A DNA stretch of 58,092 bases from an uncultured Caryophanales bacterium (GTDB lineage: Bacteria > Bacillota_I > Bacilli_A > Acholeplasmatales > Anaeroplasmataceae), in the NCBI GenBank assembly GCA_946626535.1, contig CAMOUK010000005.1:1-58092 (forward strand), in the 5' to 3' direction. Position numbers and translations under genes: made by a program. Shown here piece after piece: positions 42,949 to 52,783 of this stretch. How positions within the stretch are numbered: the first letter of the stretch is position 1; the number at the start of each line of letters is the position of its first letter. The notes beneath the pieces are model-generated. The model was not told where the DNA came from, made no database searches, and saw nothing but the letters and a program-made list of their open reading frames with translations.

Positions 42949-44514
42949 TTGGAATATAATGAGAAGAAGCAAGCTTTAGTCGTATACGGTAAGGAAGAAA
43001 AGATATCTACCCTTGCGAGAAAATTTGCTAGTCTTAGTGGTAAACAATTTTACGACTTTTTTTCAAACCGTGCCATTGGACTACCAAGAACGCTAAATTG
43101 CTTGGCATTATATAATGTTTTAAATGAAAGATTAAAAACTTTGACTGCCTCTGAGGTTGATAAGGATCAAGCTATAAGATTACAATCATATGATAAATTT
43201 TCAGAAGTAGAGCTATATAATCTATTTGTTTCATTATGCCCTACAAAGGAAGCTTATAGACAATATAGAATAAATTTATTTACTTTAATTTTATATAACT
43301 ACGAGAGTCTAAAGCTTACCGATGGCGAAATTACATATTTAAGTAATGTTACAAAAACACCTATCGAAAAGGTTGATTACTATTTCCAATATGTAACAAG
43401 TGCTTCATATGAAATGGTTAATACCTTCGATGGTCAAGATATAGATAAGCTTGTTGAAGGCTTCAATAAGAGCGCTGTAATTGCTGATATCATCAATTTA
43501 GCTGAAAAATATGGAATTGAGCTTAAACAAAAATATTCTAAGGACGAATTAGTTGAAGTTGTTAAGGATTATTTAAAAATTAGCGATGCCTATACTTTAG
43601 ATTTAGAAGCTGAAATTGATAAGGCTACTGTTAGCGATTTAAATTTATTCTGTACAAAAAGAAATATTCCACTTGCTTCTAGCATGAATAAAGATAATTT
43701 AATTAAATATTTCTTTTTCATTTTAGAGCACGCAGAAATTCCTACTACAGAGGTTACTAATTTAGTTGTTCCAAGTGAATTTGAGCCATTAGAATTTAAG
43801 GTTGATTTATCTCCTTATAAGGGCTTTAAAAATGAGGTTACTGACCCAATTAAACAAATTATTATTTGGGCTGGCAAGGAAGAGAAAACTCCTCAAGCTG
43901 AAGCCGAAGAAGCTAAGGCTGAAGAAACTGAAGAAGCTCCAGTTGTAGCTGCTCCAGTTGAAGAAGAGCCTGCTCAAGAAGAACCTGTTCAAGAGGAAGT
44001 AGTTGAAGAAGCAACTGCTGAAGAAGAAACTGCTGAAGAAGAAACTATAGATGAACCTCAAGAGGAAGTAGTTGAAGAACTTGCAGAAGCAACTGCTGAA
44101 GACCATGAAGAGGTTATGTATGTCGATGAGGATGGAAATCCTGTTGACCCTGAGGATGTTGCTGAAATTATAGAAGATGAAGAAGCTGAAAATGTAGAAG
44201 AAGCTCCTCAAGAAGAGACTGTTGAAGAGCCTCAAGCTGAAGAGGCTATAGAAGCTGCTCCTGCCGTAGAAGCTGAAAATGAAAAGAATGAAGAAATAGA
44301 TGAACAACAAGAATTAAAGAAAAAGATTGCAGATGCGCAAAAGAAAGAAAAGCTAGCGCTATCTTTTGGTAATGTAGAAGAAAGTGACCTATATGGTGAT
44401 GAAACGCTATATAAGACATTAAAGGCGCCAGTTAAGCTAATTGCTTCAGTTATTGGCTTATTACTTGTTGCTGCAGCTGTAATTGTCTTAGTTATCGCTT
44501 ATTTACCACATTAA
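42949..44514 (+). CDS. Tail-anchored protein with long Glu-rich linker
   Basis: A 521-residue protein of unknown function. A TTG start at 42949 is preferred because AAAGAGGG lies 7 bases upstream; the longer frame from 42883 would place that site and the -10 box inside the gene. Residues ~1-285 form a mostly helical soluble domain. Residues ~305-450 are a low-complexity acidic stretch dominated by Glu, Ala, Val and Pro (EEAPVV, EEPAQEEP types). A KKK/KKEK patch and one C-terminal membrane helix (about residues 492-515) end it. It would face the cytoplasm. The stop is 23 bases before mutS, so it may be transcribed with it. Confidence 0.8.
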   Translation: MEYNEKKQALVVYGKEEKISTLARKFASLSGKQFYDFFSNRAIGLPRTLNCLALYNVLNERLKTLTASEVDKDQAIRLQSYDKFSEVELYNLFVSLCPTKEAYRQYRINLFTLILYNYESLKLTDGEITYLSNVTKTPIEKVDYYFQYVTSASYEMVNTFDGQDIDKLVEGFNKSAVIADIINLAEKYGIELKQKYSKDELVEVVKDYLKISDAYTLDLEAEIDKATVSDLNLFCTKRNIPLASSMNKDNLIKYFFFILEHAEIPTTEVTNLVVPSEFEPLEFKVDLSPYKGFKNEVTDPIKQIIIWAGKEEKTPQAEAEEAKAEETEEAPVVAAPVEEEPAQEEPVQEEVVEEATAEEETAEEETIDEPQEEVVEELAEATAEDHEEVMYVDEDGNPVDPEDVAEIIEDEEAENVEEAPQEETVEEPQAEEAIEAAPAVEAENEKNEEIDEQQELKKKIADAQKKEKLALSFGNVEESDLYGDETLYKTLKAPVKLIASVIGLLLVAAAVIVLVIAYLPH

Positions 44515-44537
44515 TTGTTGTTTTGTTAGAGGTTATT

Positions 44538-47084
44538 ATGAAGAATCAAAAATATACTCCCATGATGGAACAATATTTAGAAATAAAAAACGACTATAAG
44601 GACTTTATAGTCTTTTTTAGATTGGGAGACTTTTATGAAATGTTTTTTGAAGATGCATATATTGCATCTAAGGAGCTTGAGCTTGCTTTAACTGGTAAGG
44701 ATGCTGGAGCTGAAGATAGAGTACCAATGTGTGGTATTCCTTTTCATGCTGCCTCAAGCTATATTGAAAAGATGGTATCAAGAGGCTATAAGATAGCTGT
44801 TGTTGAACAAATTGAAGATCCAAAGGATGCAGTTGGAATAGTAAAAAGAGGAGTAGTTAAAATTATTACTCCAGGTACTATTTCATCAGGCCTAAAGGAT
44901 AATGAAAATAATTTTATCGGCGCAATATCATATGTTGGTCACGAATATATTTTATGCTATAGCGATGTAACAACAGGTGAGGGCTATATTACAAGCTTTA
45001 AGAATTTTTCTAATTTATCAAGTGAAATATTATCACTTCATATTAGAGAAATTATTGTTAATGATTCATTTAATAATAAGAATTTAGTTAATTTTATTTC
45101 GCAAAATTCCTTAACATTATCATATGAAAATAATTCAACTATCAATGAAGATTTAATTCATATTGTTAAGGATATCGATGAAAAATATTATGATGTTGTT
45201 GGTATTTTATTAAATTATTTTATTGAGACACAAAAGATAGAGCCATCATATTTTAAGCCTTTTAAGTCTTATATTAGTGAAAACTATCTACATTTAGATG
45301 CCTTTACTAAGAAGAATCTAGAATTAAATGAAACCTTAAGATTAAATAATAGAGTTGGTTCAGTATTATGGGTATTAGATAAATGTAATACCGCAATGGG
45401 TAGACGTCTAATGCGTAAATGGCTTGATAAGCCTTTAATGGATTTAGATATTATTAATTATCGTCTAGATTTTGTAGAAGCTTTAAACAATAATTATGTT
45501 GTTAAAGAGGAATTAAAAACATATTTTAAGGATGTTTATGACCTAGAGCGTATTATAGCTAGAATTTCAGCTGGTACAGCTAATGCAAAGGATTTAGTAT
45601 GGCTTAGAAGAAGCTTAAAGGGTATTCCTTTTATTAAGGAATTAGTATCTAAACTAGAATTAGATATCGCCTTAGAAGCATCAAAAAGAATTGATGCTCA
45701 TGAAGAGCTTTGTGAGCTATTAGAAAAATCATTAGTAGCTGATCCTCCTTTTACAGTAAAAGAGGGTGGAATGATTTTAGATGGCTATAATAGTGAGCTT
45801 GATGAAATTAGAAAAATATCTAATGGCTCTAAGGATTGGATCTTAGATTATGAAAAGAATCAAAGAGAATTAACAGGTATTAAGACCTTAAAGGTTGGAT
45901 ATAATAGAATTACTGGCTATTATATTGAAATATCTAAGGGTGCTTTATCTCAATTAAGTGAGGACTGTGGCTATCAAAGAAGAGCTACTTTAGTTAATTC
46001 TGAAAGATTTATTTCTGAAGAGCTTAAGCATTATGAACAAATTGTTTTAAATGCTAAGGAAAAGATTGAAAATTTAGAATATGAATTATTTGTAGAGTTA
46101 AGAGATGAATGTAAGAAGCATGTTAGAAGCTTACAAGCTTTAGCTGATGAAATCTCAATGCTTGATTGTTTCATTTCACTTTCTGATGTTGCTATCGAAA
46201 ATAATTATGTAAGACCTACATTTAATAATAATAGACAAATTAATATTGTTGATGGAAGACATCCAGTATTAGAAAAGCTTGCTCAATCAGCTTACATCGT
46301 TAACGATTGTGTAATTAATAAATATAACATGATGCTTATAACCGGTCCTAATATGAGTGGTAAATCAACTTATATGAAGATGATTGCTGTAATTGCTATA
46401 ATGGCTCAAATGGGTTCATTTGTTCCAGCTAAGACAGCTGATTTAATGATTTTTGATGCAATCTATACTCGTATTGGCGCATCTGATGACTTAAATTCAG
46501 GTCAATCTACATTCATGGTTGAAATGGTTGAGGCTAATTATGCACTTTGTAATGCAACTAAAGATTCACTTGTCTTATTCGATGAAATTGGTAGAGGTAC
46601 TGCTACATTTGATGGTATGGCATTAGCTCATTCAATCCTTGAATATTGCCATGAAAAGATTGGCTGTATCACATTATTTTCAACACATTATCATGAATTA
46701 ACATCCTTAGATAAAACATTAAAGAGATTAAAAAATGTTCACGTAGAAGCTAAGGAAGAAAATGGTTCAGTATCATTCTTACATAAGGTTATTGATGGAG
46801 CCTGTGATAAGTCATATGGTATTAATGTTGCTAATCTAGCTGGTCTTCCAAAATCAATTATTAAAAGAAGTAAGGAAGTATTAGAAACATTAGAAGAAAA
46901 TAATAAAGCTAATAATGAAATAAGAGTAGATTTATTTAATTTTGATGCCTTCGATGAAAAAGAAGAAAATAAAGAAGAGATGGCAGCAATCAAAATTAAA
47001 AATAGAATAGATGAAATAGATATTAATAGAATAACACCGATGGACGCACTAAATTTATTATATGAGCTAAAGGAGATTAAATAA
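44538..47084 (+). CDS. mutS: DNA mismatch repair protein MutS
   Basis: An 848-residue mismatch-recognition ATPase. I place the start at ATG 44538 (AGAGG at 44528-44532), not at the in-frame TTG 44523. The mismatch-binding line FFRLGDFYEMFFEDA supplies the Phe-x-Glu wedge. Walker A is GPNMSGKSTYMK, Walker B with the dimer loop is LVLFDEIGRGTATFDGMA, and STHYHELT is the H-loop. Full length for the family. It ends one base before mutL, forming the usual pair. Confidence 0.97.
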   Translation: MKNQKYTPMMEQYLEIKNDYKDFIVFFRLGDFYEMFFEDAYIASKELELALTGKDAGAEDRVPMCGIPFHAASSYIEKMVSRGYKIAVVEQIEDPKDAVGIVKRGVVKIITPGTISSGLKDNENNFIGAISYVGHEYILCYSDVTTGEGYITSFKNFSNLSSEILSLHIREIIVNDSFNNKNLVNFISQNSLTLSYENNSTINEDLIHIVKDIDEKYYDVVGILLNYFIETQKIEPSYFKPFKSYISENYLHLDAFTKKNLELNETLRLNNRVGSVLWVLDKCNTAMGRRLMRKWLDKPLMDLDIINYRLDFVEALNNNYVVKEELKTYFKDVYDLERIIARISAGTANAKDLVWLRRSLKGIPFIKELVSKLELDIALEASKRIDAHEELCELLEKSLVADPPFTVKEGGMILDGYNSELDEIRKISNGSKDWILDYEKNQRELTGIKTLKVGYNRITGYYIEISKGALSQLSEDCGYQRRATLVNSERFISEELKHYEQIVLNAKEKIENLEYELFVELRDECKKHVRSLQALADEISMLDCFISLSDVAIENNYVRPTFNNNRQINIVDGRHPVLEKLAQSAYIVNDCVINKYNMMLITGPNMSGKSTYMKMIAVIAIMAQMGSFVPAKTADLMIFDAIYTRIGASDDLNSGQSTFMVEMVEANYALCNATKDSLVLFDEIGRGTATFDGMALAHSILEYCHEKIGCITLFSTHYHELTSLDKTLKRLKNVHVEAKEENGSVSFLHKVIDGACDKSYGINVANLAGLPKSIIKRSKEVLETLEENNKANNEIRVDLFNFDAFDEKEENKEEMAAIKIKNRIDEIDINRITPMDALNLLYELKEIK

Positions 47085-47085
47085 T

Positions 47086-48867
47086 ATGAGTCAAATTATT
47101 AAGATGTCTCCTCATCTAGCTAATATGATCGCTGCTGGTGAGGTTGTTGAAAGACCTTCAAGTGTAATAAAGGAATTAGTTGAAAACTCAATTGATGCTG
47201 GCGCTAAGAAGATAGATATTTATCTACAAAATGGCGGAATAGACTTAATGAAGGTTATAGATGATGGTTCTGGTATGGATAAGGATGATGTTTTAATGTC
47301 TTTTATGCCACATGCCACATCTAAAATTAAAAATGAATTTGATTTATCAAGAATTAACACCTTAGGTTTTAGAGGTGAGGCTATAGCCTCTATCGCCTCA
47401 GTTTCAAAGATGACTATTACCTCATCAACAAATGGAATTGAGGGCTTTTTTGCTACATATGAGGCAGGAAGCTTAAAAGCTAGTGGTGTTATTAATTCTA
47501 ATAAGGGAACAACTGTAGAGGTTAAAAATTTATTTTATAATACTCCTGCAAGATTAAAGTATTTAAAATCAGAAAAGACAGAATTGTCATCTATTATGTT
47601 TTATATCAATAGATTAGCACTTGCTCACATTGATATTAGATTTAATGTTATTTCTGATAATAAAAAAATATTTTCAACATCGGGCTCAAATAATTACCAA
47701 AATTTAATTGGTGAGGTATATGGCCTTGATGCTGCTAAAAATGTTATAACTAGAGATTTTGTAAGAGATGGCTATAATGCTAAGTTAGTAGTTATTAAGC
47801 CTCAAATATATCGTTCTAATAAGTTAGAAATAAGCTTAATGATTAATGGTAGATATGTTAAAAACTATAACGTCACAAATGCGATTTGTGATGGTTTTTC
47901 AACATACCTACCAATTAATAAATATCCAATATGTATTGTTTATATTGATTTAGACCCAACACTTGTTGATGTAAATATTCATCCAAGAAAGACAGAGGTT
48001 AAATTATCTAATGAGGAAGAAATAAGCCATTCATTAACAAAAGAAATTAATGAATGCTTAAAGGAAGCCACTCATATTCCAACTAGAACATTAAATAAGG
48101 AACAAGCTTATGTTAAGCCTAGTATTTTAGAAAGTATTCCAAAATATGTAGAAGAGCCAGTCTTTGTTTACAATTCAAAGAAGGAAGAAGAGGCTATTAC
48201 TAAAATAGTAAATGATTCTTTTGAATTAAAAGAAGAACCAAAAGTAATTGTTGAAGAAAAGAAAGAAGAAATAGTTAATAAAAAGATTCCATATATGGAA
48301 TATGTTGGAGCTGTTTTTGGAACATATCTAATATTCCAAAATTCAGATGGAATGTATCTAATGGATCAGCATGCTGCAGCTGAAAGAATTAATTATGAAA
48401 AATTCTATAAGGAATTATCAAAGCCTTATCAGCCAAAGACAATGCTACTTGTTCCAATTGTTATAACATTTTCTTTATCTGAGGCTATTTATGTAGCTGA
48501 AAACATTAATCAATTTGAACAAATAGGCTTTAGCTTAGATAGAATTGGTGAGACTGATTTTGCCTTAAGAGAAGTTCCTCTATGGGCAAAATTTGATGAG
48601 CTAGAAAGTATTATTTATGATATTTTAGCTTTAATGATTGAAAATAGAAAAATTGATATTATGTCATTTAGAGATCCTATCTGTAAGATGATTAGCTGTA
48701 AGGCATCAATTAAGGCAAATCATAGAATTAATTTAAATGAGGTAAATGCCTTAATAGATGGATTAAATAAATGTGATAATCCATATACATGTCCACATGG
48801 AAGACCAACTATAATTAAATTTTCTAAGGATGATTTAGAAAAGAAATTTGAGAGGATTCAAAAATGA
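47086..48867 (+). CDS. mutL: DNA mismatch repair protein MutL
   Basis: A 593-residue GHKL ATPase. N-terminal motifs: ELVENSIDAGA, DDGSGM and GFRGEAIASIASV. The C-terminal domain has the endonuclease motif DQHAAAERINYE plus CKASIKANH and CPHGRP, so it should be a nicking MutL like that of B. subtilis rather than the E. coli type. The linker (about residues 335-400) is charged and Glu/Lys-rich. It overlaps miaA by 4 bases (ATGA). Confidence 0.97.
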   Translation: MSQIIKMSPHLANMIAAGEVVERPSSVIKELVENSIDAGAKKIDIYLQNGGIDLMKVIDDGSGMDKDDVLMSFMPHATSKIKNEFDLSRINTLGFRGEAIASIASVSKMTITSSTNGIEGFFATYEAGSLKASGVINSNKGTTVEVKNLFYNTPARLKYLKSEKTELSSIMFYINRLALAHIDIRFNVISDNKKIFSTSGSNNYQNLIGEVYGLDAAKNVITRDFVRDGYNAKLVVIKPQIYRSNKLEISLMINGRYVKNYNVTNAICDGFSTYLPINKYPICIVYIDLDPTLVDVNIHPRKTEVKLSNEEEISHSLTKEINECLKEATHIPTRTLNKEQAYVKPSILESIPKYVEEPVFVYNSKKEEEAITKIVNDSFELKEEPKVIVEEKKEEIVNKKIPYMEYVGAVFGTYLIFQNSDGMYLMDQHAAAERINYEKFYKELSKPYQPKTMLLVPIVITFSLSEAIYVAENINQFEQIGFSLDRIGETDFALREVPLWAKFDELESIIYDILALMIENRKIDIMSFRDPICKMISCKASIKANHRINLNEVNALIDGLNKCDNPYTCPHGRPTIIKFSKDDLEKKFERIQK

Positions 48868-49739
48868 AGAAGGTTATAGTTGTTGTTGGACCTACTGCAG
48901 TAGGTAAAACTAAGCTTGCCATCAATTTAGCTAAAAGATATAAAACTGACATTATTTCAGGCGATTCGGTTGCTGTTTATAAAAGACTAGATATAGGCTC
49001 TGCCAAGCCAACAAAAGAAGAAATGGATGGTGTTAAGCACCATTTAATTGATTATTTAGAGCCAACAGAGCAATTTGATGTAGCAACATTTCAAAAGGAA
49101 GCAAGAAAAATAATAGATAATAACGAATTATCAATTATTTGTGGTGGTACAGGTCTTTATGTTCAATCAGTCTTATTCGATTATGAATTTAAAGCTAGAA
49201 AAAGAGATTTTGATTTTAATAAGCAATTTGATAATTTAAGTAATGAAGAATTATATGAATTATTAAAAAAGAAGGATCCTTCAATAAGTGAAGAAAGAAT
49301 CCATCCAAATAATAGAAAAAGAGTATTAAGAGCCTTAGAAATATTAGATGATACTAATCAATCAATTAATGAATTTAACAATAAGAATAAACCACTTTAT
49401 GATTATTTTATTGTTTATTTATCAATGCCTAGAGAAATTTTATATGAAAGAATTGATAAGAGAGTAGATATAATGATTAATGATGGTTTAATTGATGAGG
49501 TTAAAGCATTATATGATGATGGTATTTATCCACACGCAATTGGCTATTCTGAATTAATTAGCTATTTTAATGGTGAAATTACACTTGAAAGTGCAATAGA
49601 AGACATTAAGAAAAACACAAGACATTTAGCAAAACGCCAAGAAACTTGGTTTAGAAATCAGCTTAATAGTCATTTTTATGATGCATCTAAAGACTCATAT
49701 GATGAAATTGTAAATGATATTGATAGGTGGCTAAAATGA
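48864..49739 (+). CDS. miaA: tRNA dimethylallyltransferase
   Basis: A 291-residue enzyme that adds the dimethylallyl group to A37 of tRNAs reading UNN codons. It has the P-loop GPTAVGKT, the SGDSVAVYKRLDIGSAKP line (DSxQVY variant), HHLIDYLEP, CGGTGLYVQSVLFDYEF and, near the end, KRQETWFRNQ. The mutS-mutL-miaA order is common in Firmicutes. Its TGA overlaps the aroK ATG by 4 bases. Confidence 0.97.
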   Translation: MKKVIVVVGPTAVGKTKLAINLAKRYKTDIISGDSVAVYKRLDIGSAKPTKEEMDGVKHHLIDYLEPTEQFDVATFQKEARKIIDNNELSIICGGTGLYVQSVLFDYEFKARKRDFDFNKQFDNLSNEELYELLKKKDPSISEERIHPNNRKRVLRALEILDDTNQSINEFNNKNKPLYDYFIVYLSMPREILYERIDKRVDIMINDGLIDEVKALYDDGIYPHAIGYSELISYFNGEITLESAIEDIKKNTRHLAKRQETWFRNQLNSHFYDASKDSYDEIVNDIDRWLK

Positions 49740-50233
49740 GAATATATTTAATTGGTATGCCTGGGTCTGGTAAATCAAGCCTAGGAAAGGAATTAGCTAA
49801 AAAAATTAATTATGATTTTATCGATATGGATTTGTATATTGAAAAGCAAGCAGGAATGTTTATTGATGAAATATTTGATTCATATGGAGAAGAACATTTT
49901 AGAGATTTAGAAAGAAATGTTTTAAATGATTTTAATAATATGGATAATGTTATTATTGCCACTGGTGGTGGAGTCATTAAAAACAAAAATAACAAAAAGC
50001 TAATGAATGGTATTTGTTTATATTTAGATGTGCCAGTTAATGAATTAGAAAAAAGACTATCAAAATCTGATATTGATAGACCTTTATTAAAAAAATATAG
50101 CGTAGAGGAATTATATAATCAAAGAAAAGATTTATATGATTATTTTAGTGATTATAAAATTAATAATGAGAATTTAGAAAAACGGATTAATGATATTATG
50201 GAGGTATTATATGCAAAAGGTATTAATCATTAA
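49736..50233 (+). CDS. aroK: Shikimate kinase
   Basis: A 165-residue kinase making shikimate 3-phosphate. ATG 49736 is chosen over GTG 49727 since AGGTGG at 49725-49730 is its ribosome binding site. Walker A is GMPGSGKSS; FIDMDLYIE and FRDLE supply substrate contacts; ATGGGV is the Gly-rich substrate line; and DIDRPLL is the lid arginine motif. It overlaps aroQ by 23 bases. Only these two shikimate-pathway genes are present here. Confidence 0.94.
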   Translation: MRIYLIGMPGSGKSSLGKELAKKINYDFIDMDLYIEKQAGMFIDEIFDSYGEEHFRDLERNVLNDFNNMDNVIIATGGGVIKNKNNKKLMNGICLYLDVPVNELEKRLSKSDIDRPLLKKYSVEELYNQRKDLYDYFSDYKINNENLEKRINDIMEVLYAKGINH

Positions 50234-50642
50234 TGGACCTAATTTAAATATGCTAGGTAAAAGACCAAAGGAGCATTATGGTACTTTAACATTAGAAGAA
50301 ATTAATCAAGAAATAATAAAAGAAAATGATGGCTATTTTACTATAGAATTTTATCAATCAAATTCTGAAGGTAATATTGTCACTAAAATTCAGGAAGCAA
50401 CTGAAAGAGGCTTCGATGGAATTATCATTAATCCTGCAGCCTATACCCATACTTCAGTTGCCATTAGAGATGCGTTAGAGATATTTACAGGTATTAAGGT
50501 AGAGGTTCATTTATCAGATGTTGATAATAGGGATGATTTTAGAAAAGTAAATTTCGTTAGAGATGTTTGTGATATTTGTTTTTCTAAGGATAAGGATAAA
50601 AGCTATATTAAAGCACTCGATTATTTGAAAAATAATTTGTAA
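50211..50642 (+). CDS. aroQ: 3-dehydroquinate dehydratase, type II
   Basis: A 143-residue dodecamer-type dehydratase. ATG 50211 is preferred, since GGAGG at 50200-50204 is its site. Signatures: INGPNLNMLGKRPKEHYG with the catalytic Tyr, FYQSNSEGNIV, IINPAAYTHTSVAIRDAL with the catalytic His, and VEVHLSDV. It follows aroK with a 23-base overlap. The efp promoter lies inside its last codons. Confidence 0.95.
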   Translation: MQKVLIINGPNLNMLGKRPKEHYGTLTLEEINQEIIKENDGYFTIEFYQSNSEGNIVTKIQEATERGFDGIIINPAAYTHTSVAIRDALEIFTGIKVEVHLSDVDNRDDFRKVNFVRDVCDICFSKDKDKSYIKALDYLKNNL

Positions 50643-50653
50643 TATGCTATAAT
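50625..50653 (+). promoter_or_regulatory. Promoter of efp
   Basis: TTGAAA at 50625-50630 and TATAAT at 50648-50653 have a 17-base spacer, straddling the aroQ stop. This gives efp its own start in addition to read-through. Confidence 0.8.
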
Positions 50654-50686
50654 TTTGATTAAATTTTGATATATAAGGAGATTTTT

Positions 50687-51244
50687 ATGGTATCAAGTAA
50701 TGATTTTAAGAATGGTATGACTATTCTTTATGATGGAAAAATTTATAAAATTTTAGAGTTTATGCATGTTAAACCTGGTAAGGGTGGCGCATTTGTTAGA
50801 ACTAAATTAAGAGATTTAAGAAGTGGTGCTATCGTAGATATTACATTCAACTCTGCTGAAAAGGTTGAAAAGGCTATGATCGATAAGATTCAAATGCAAT
50901 ATCTTTATGATACTGGTGATGCATTATGCTTCATGGATAATGAAACATATGAGCAAATTGAAATTCCTCATGCACTTGTTGAATATGAAAGAAAGTTCTT
51001 AAAGGAAAATGAGAACGTTAATATTGAAAAATACGGTGATGAGATTTTAGGTGTTATCCTACCTGATAAGGTTACATTAAAGGTTACTGAATGTGAACCA
51101 GCAGTTAAGGGTGATACGAAAACTAACGCACTTAAGGATGCAATTGTTGAAACTGGCTTACTTGTTAAGGTTCCAATGTTTGTTGAATTAGGTGATGATA
51201 TTATTGTAAGTACAGATACTGGAAAATATTCTAGTAGAGCATAA
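50687..51244 (+). CDS. efp: Elongation factor P
   Basis: A 185-residue factor that rescues ribosomes stalled at polyproline. ATG 50687 (MVSSNDFKNGM) follows AAGGAG at 50675-50680; the longer frame from 50666 is rejected because it covers that site. The modified-lysine loop is VKPGKGGAFVRTK, as in EF-P proteins with Lys at the tip. The three beta domains are complete, ending in DIIVSTDTGKYSSRA. The usual aroQ-efp neighbourhood of Firmicutes is kept. Confidence 0.97.
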   Translation: MVSSNDFKNGMTILYDGKIYKILEFMHVKPGKGGAFVRTKLRDLRSGAIVDITFNSAEKVEKAMIDKIQMQYLYDTGDALCFMDNETYEQIEIPHALVEYERKFLKENENVNIEKYGDEILGVILPDKVTLKVTECEPAVKGDTKTNALKDAIVETGLLVKVPMFVELGDDIIVSTDTGKYSSRA

Positions 51245-51262
51245 AATAGGAGCTGATAGGAC

Positions 51263-52642
51263 TTGGACACACAATCGATTATCTTGGCGTCTGTCGCCAA
51301 ATTTGATGTTGTAATTTTTGTTGTAATGCTTTGTTTAGTGATTTTTTCGCGGTTTTTTTCTATGAGTGAAACTGCCGTTAGCTGTTCTGAAAAGGTAAAG
51401 GTTCAAGCAGCAATTGAAGAAAGAAAAAGCGGTTCTAAGAAAACATTATTCTTACTTAATAACTACAATAAGGCATTAACTACCTTGCTTATAGGAAATA
51501 ACCTAGTTAATGTTGCACTTTCTGCAATTGCGGTTAAATTCTTTACAGATTTAGCTATCGCAGAAGAATATGTTTCTTTAGTAACTACTGCGGTAATTAC
51601 TATAGTTTTATTAATCTTTGGTGAAATTATTCCAAAGATTGTTGCTAAAAATTATCCAGAAGAGATTTCTTATAAGGTTTCAATTATCATAATTGTATTT
51701 ATGTATATACTTTATCCACTTGTATTATTCTTCAATGGTATTCAAAGACTTATTGCTAAGAAGGAACAGGCTGAATCATATGACGAAAATGAATTAGGTA
51801 TTATGCTAAATACAATGGAGGAAGAAGGAAATATCGAAAATGATGAGGCTGAGCTAATACAAAATGTATTAGAGCTTAACGATAGATCAGTTGAAGATAT
51901 TATGATTCCTCGTATTAAGATGGAATGCATTAATTATTCAGCAAAGCTTGATGAGGTAAAAGATGTTTTACTCGATAATTCATTCTCTAGAATACCAGTA
52001 TATAAAACTGATAAGGATCATATTGTTGGTATTTTATATGAAAGAGACTTCTTCCCTGCCTTAGTTAAAAATCCAAAGCTAAGCTGGAAAAGATTAATTA
52101 GACCAGTTAAATATGTTGCTTCAACTATGAAGGTTGATGCGTTAATTAAAGAATTACAACAAGCAAAGACACATATGGCTATTGTATCAGGTGAATATGG
52201 TGAGGTATTAGGCCTTGTTACAATGGAGGATGCTTTAGAGGAATTAGTCGGAGAAATCTACGATGAGCACGACGTTCCAGGGGATAATGATTTAATATGT
52301 GAAAAACAAGAGGATGGAACATATATAGTTTCTGGTGAATATTTCGTTGAGGACTTATTTGAAGAATTAGGAATCGGTGATGTTCCAGAAGATATTCCAT
52401 CTAAATTATCTGGTTGGTTATTTGCAAAATGTGAATCACTTCCAGAGGTAGGCTTCTCATTTAAGTATGTAGCAATATATACTAAGCACAATGAAGATGA
52501 TGAATCTTATTCTGATTATGCTAAAACATTAATATTTACAATTCACAAGGTTGAAAATAGAAGAATTGCAGATGTCAAGGTAGAAATTATGGATGCTACT
52601 GAAGAAGAAATAGCAAAGCATGATGAGGAAGATGAAGAATAG
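51263..52642 (+). CDS. CNNM/HlyC-CorC-family membrane protein with CBS domains
   Basis: A 459-residue protein. TTG 51263 is the likely start, with AGGAG 10 bases upstream and no ATG before the first membrane helix. A DUF21/CNNM membrane domain spans residues ~12-180 (FFSMSETAV, FGEIIPKIVAKNYPEE). A CBS pair follows at about 200-330 (VEDIMIPRIKMECI, MAIVSGEYGEVLGLVTMEDALEELVGEI), and a CorC/HlyC domain covers the end. The family is linked to Mg2+ export or tolerance. The acidic tail ends EEDEE. A terminator follows directly. Confidence 0.93.
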   Translation: MDTQSIILASVAKFDVVIFVVMLCLVIFSRFFSMSETAVSCSEKVKVQAAIEERKSGSKKTLFLLNNYNKALTTLLIGNNLVNVALSAIAVKFFTDLAIAEEYVSLVTTAVITIVLLIFGEIIPKIVAKNYPEEISYKVSIIIIVFMYILYPLVLFFNGIQRLIAKKEQAESYDENELGIMLNTMEEEGNIENDEAELIQNVLELNDRSVEDIMIPRIKMECINYSAKLDEVKDVLLDNSFSRIPVYKTDKDHIVGILYERDFFPALVKNPKLSWKRLIRPVKYVASTMKVDALIKELQQAKTHMAIVSGEYGEVLGLVTMEDALEELVGEIYDEHDVPGDNDLICEKQEDGTYIVSGEYFVEDLFEELGIGDVPEDIPSKLSGWLFAKCESLPEVGFSFKYVAIYTKHNEDDESYSDYAKTLIFTIHKVENRRIADVKVEIMDATEEEIAKHDEEDEE

Positions 52643-52664
52643 ACCCTATAAAAAGGGTCTTTTT
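52641..52664 (+). terminator. Terminator after the CNNM gene
   Basis: AGACCC (52641-52646) pairs with GGGTCT (52655-52660), followed by TTTT. The last base of the stop codon pair overlaps the stem. Confidence 0.8.
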
Positions 52665-52711
52665 AAATGCTTTAGAATATTTCAAAAGATAAAAATAATA
52701 TTTTTATATTA

Positions 52712-52740
52712 TTGAAAAAGTTGGCTTATTAGGTTAAAAT
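52712..52740 (+). promoter_or_regulatory. Promoter of ftsZ
   Basis: TTGAAA at 52712-52717 and TAAAAT at 52735-52740 have a 17-base spacer. Confidence 0.75.
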
Positions 52741-52783
52741 ATTTAATACTAGTGATTACGAAATTTTAAAGGAGGAAGAGCTA

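Noticed and set aside
43807..44310. 167-residue minus-strand frame, Phe/Ser-rich, looks like a membrane protein
   Set aside because: It is the reverse complement of GAA-rich codons in the acidic linker; hydrophobicity is an artefact.
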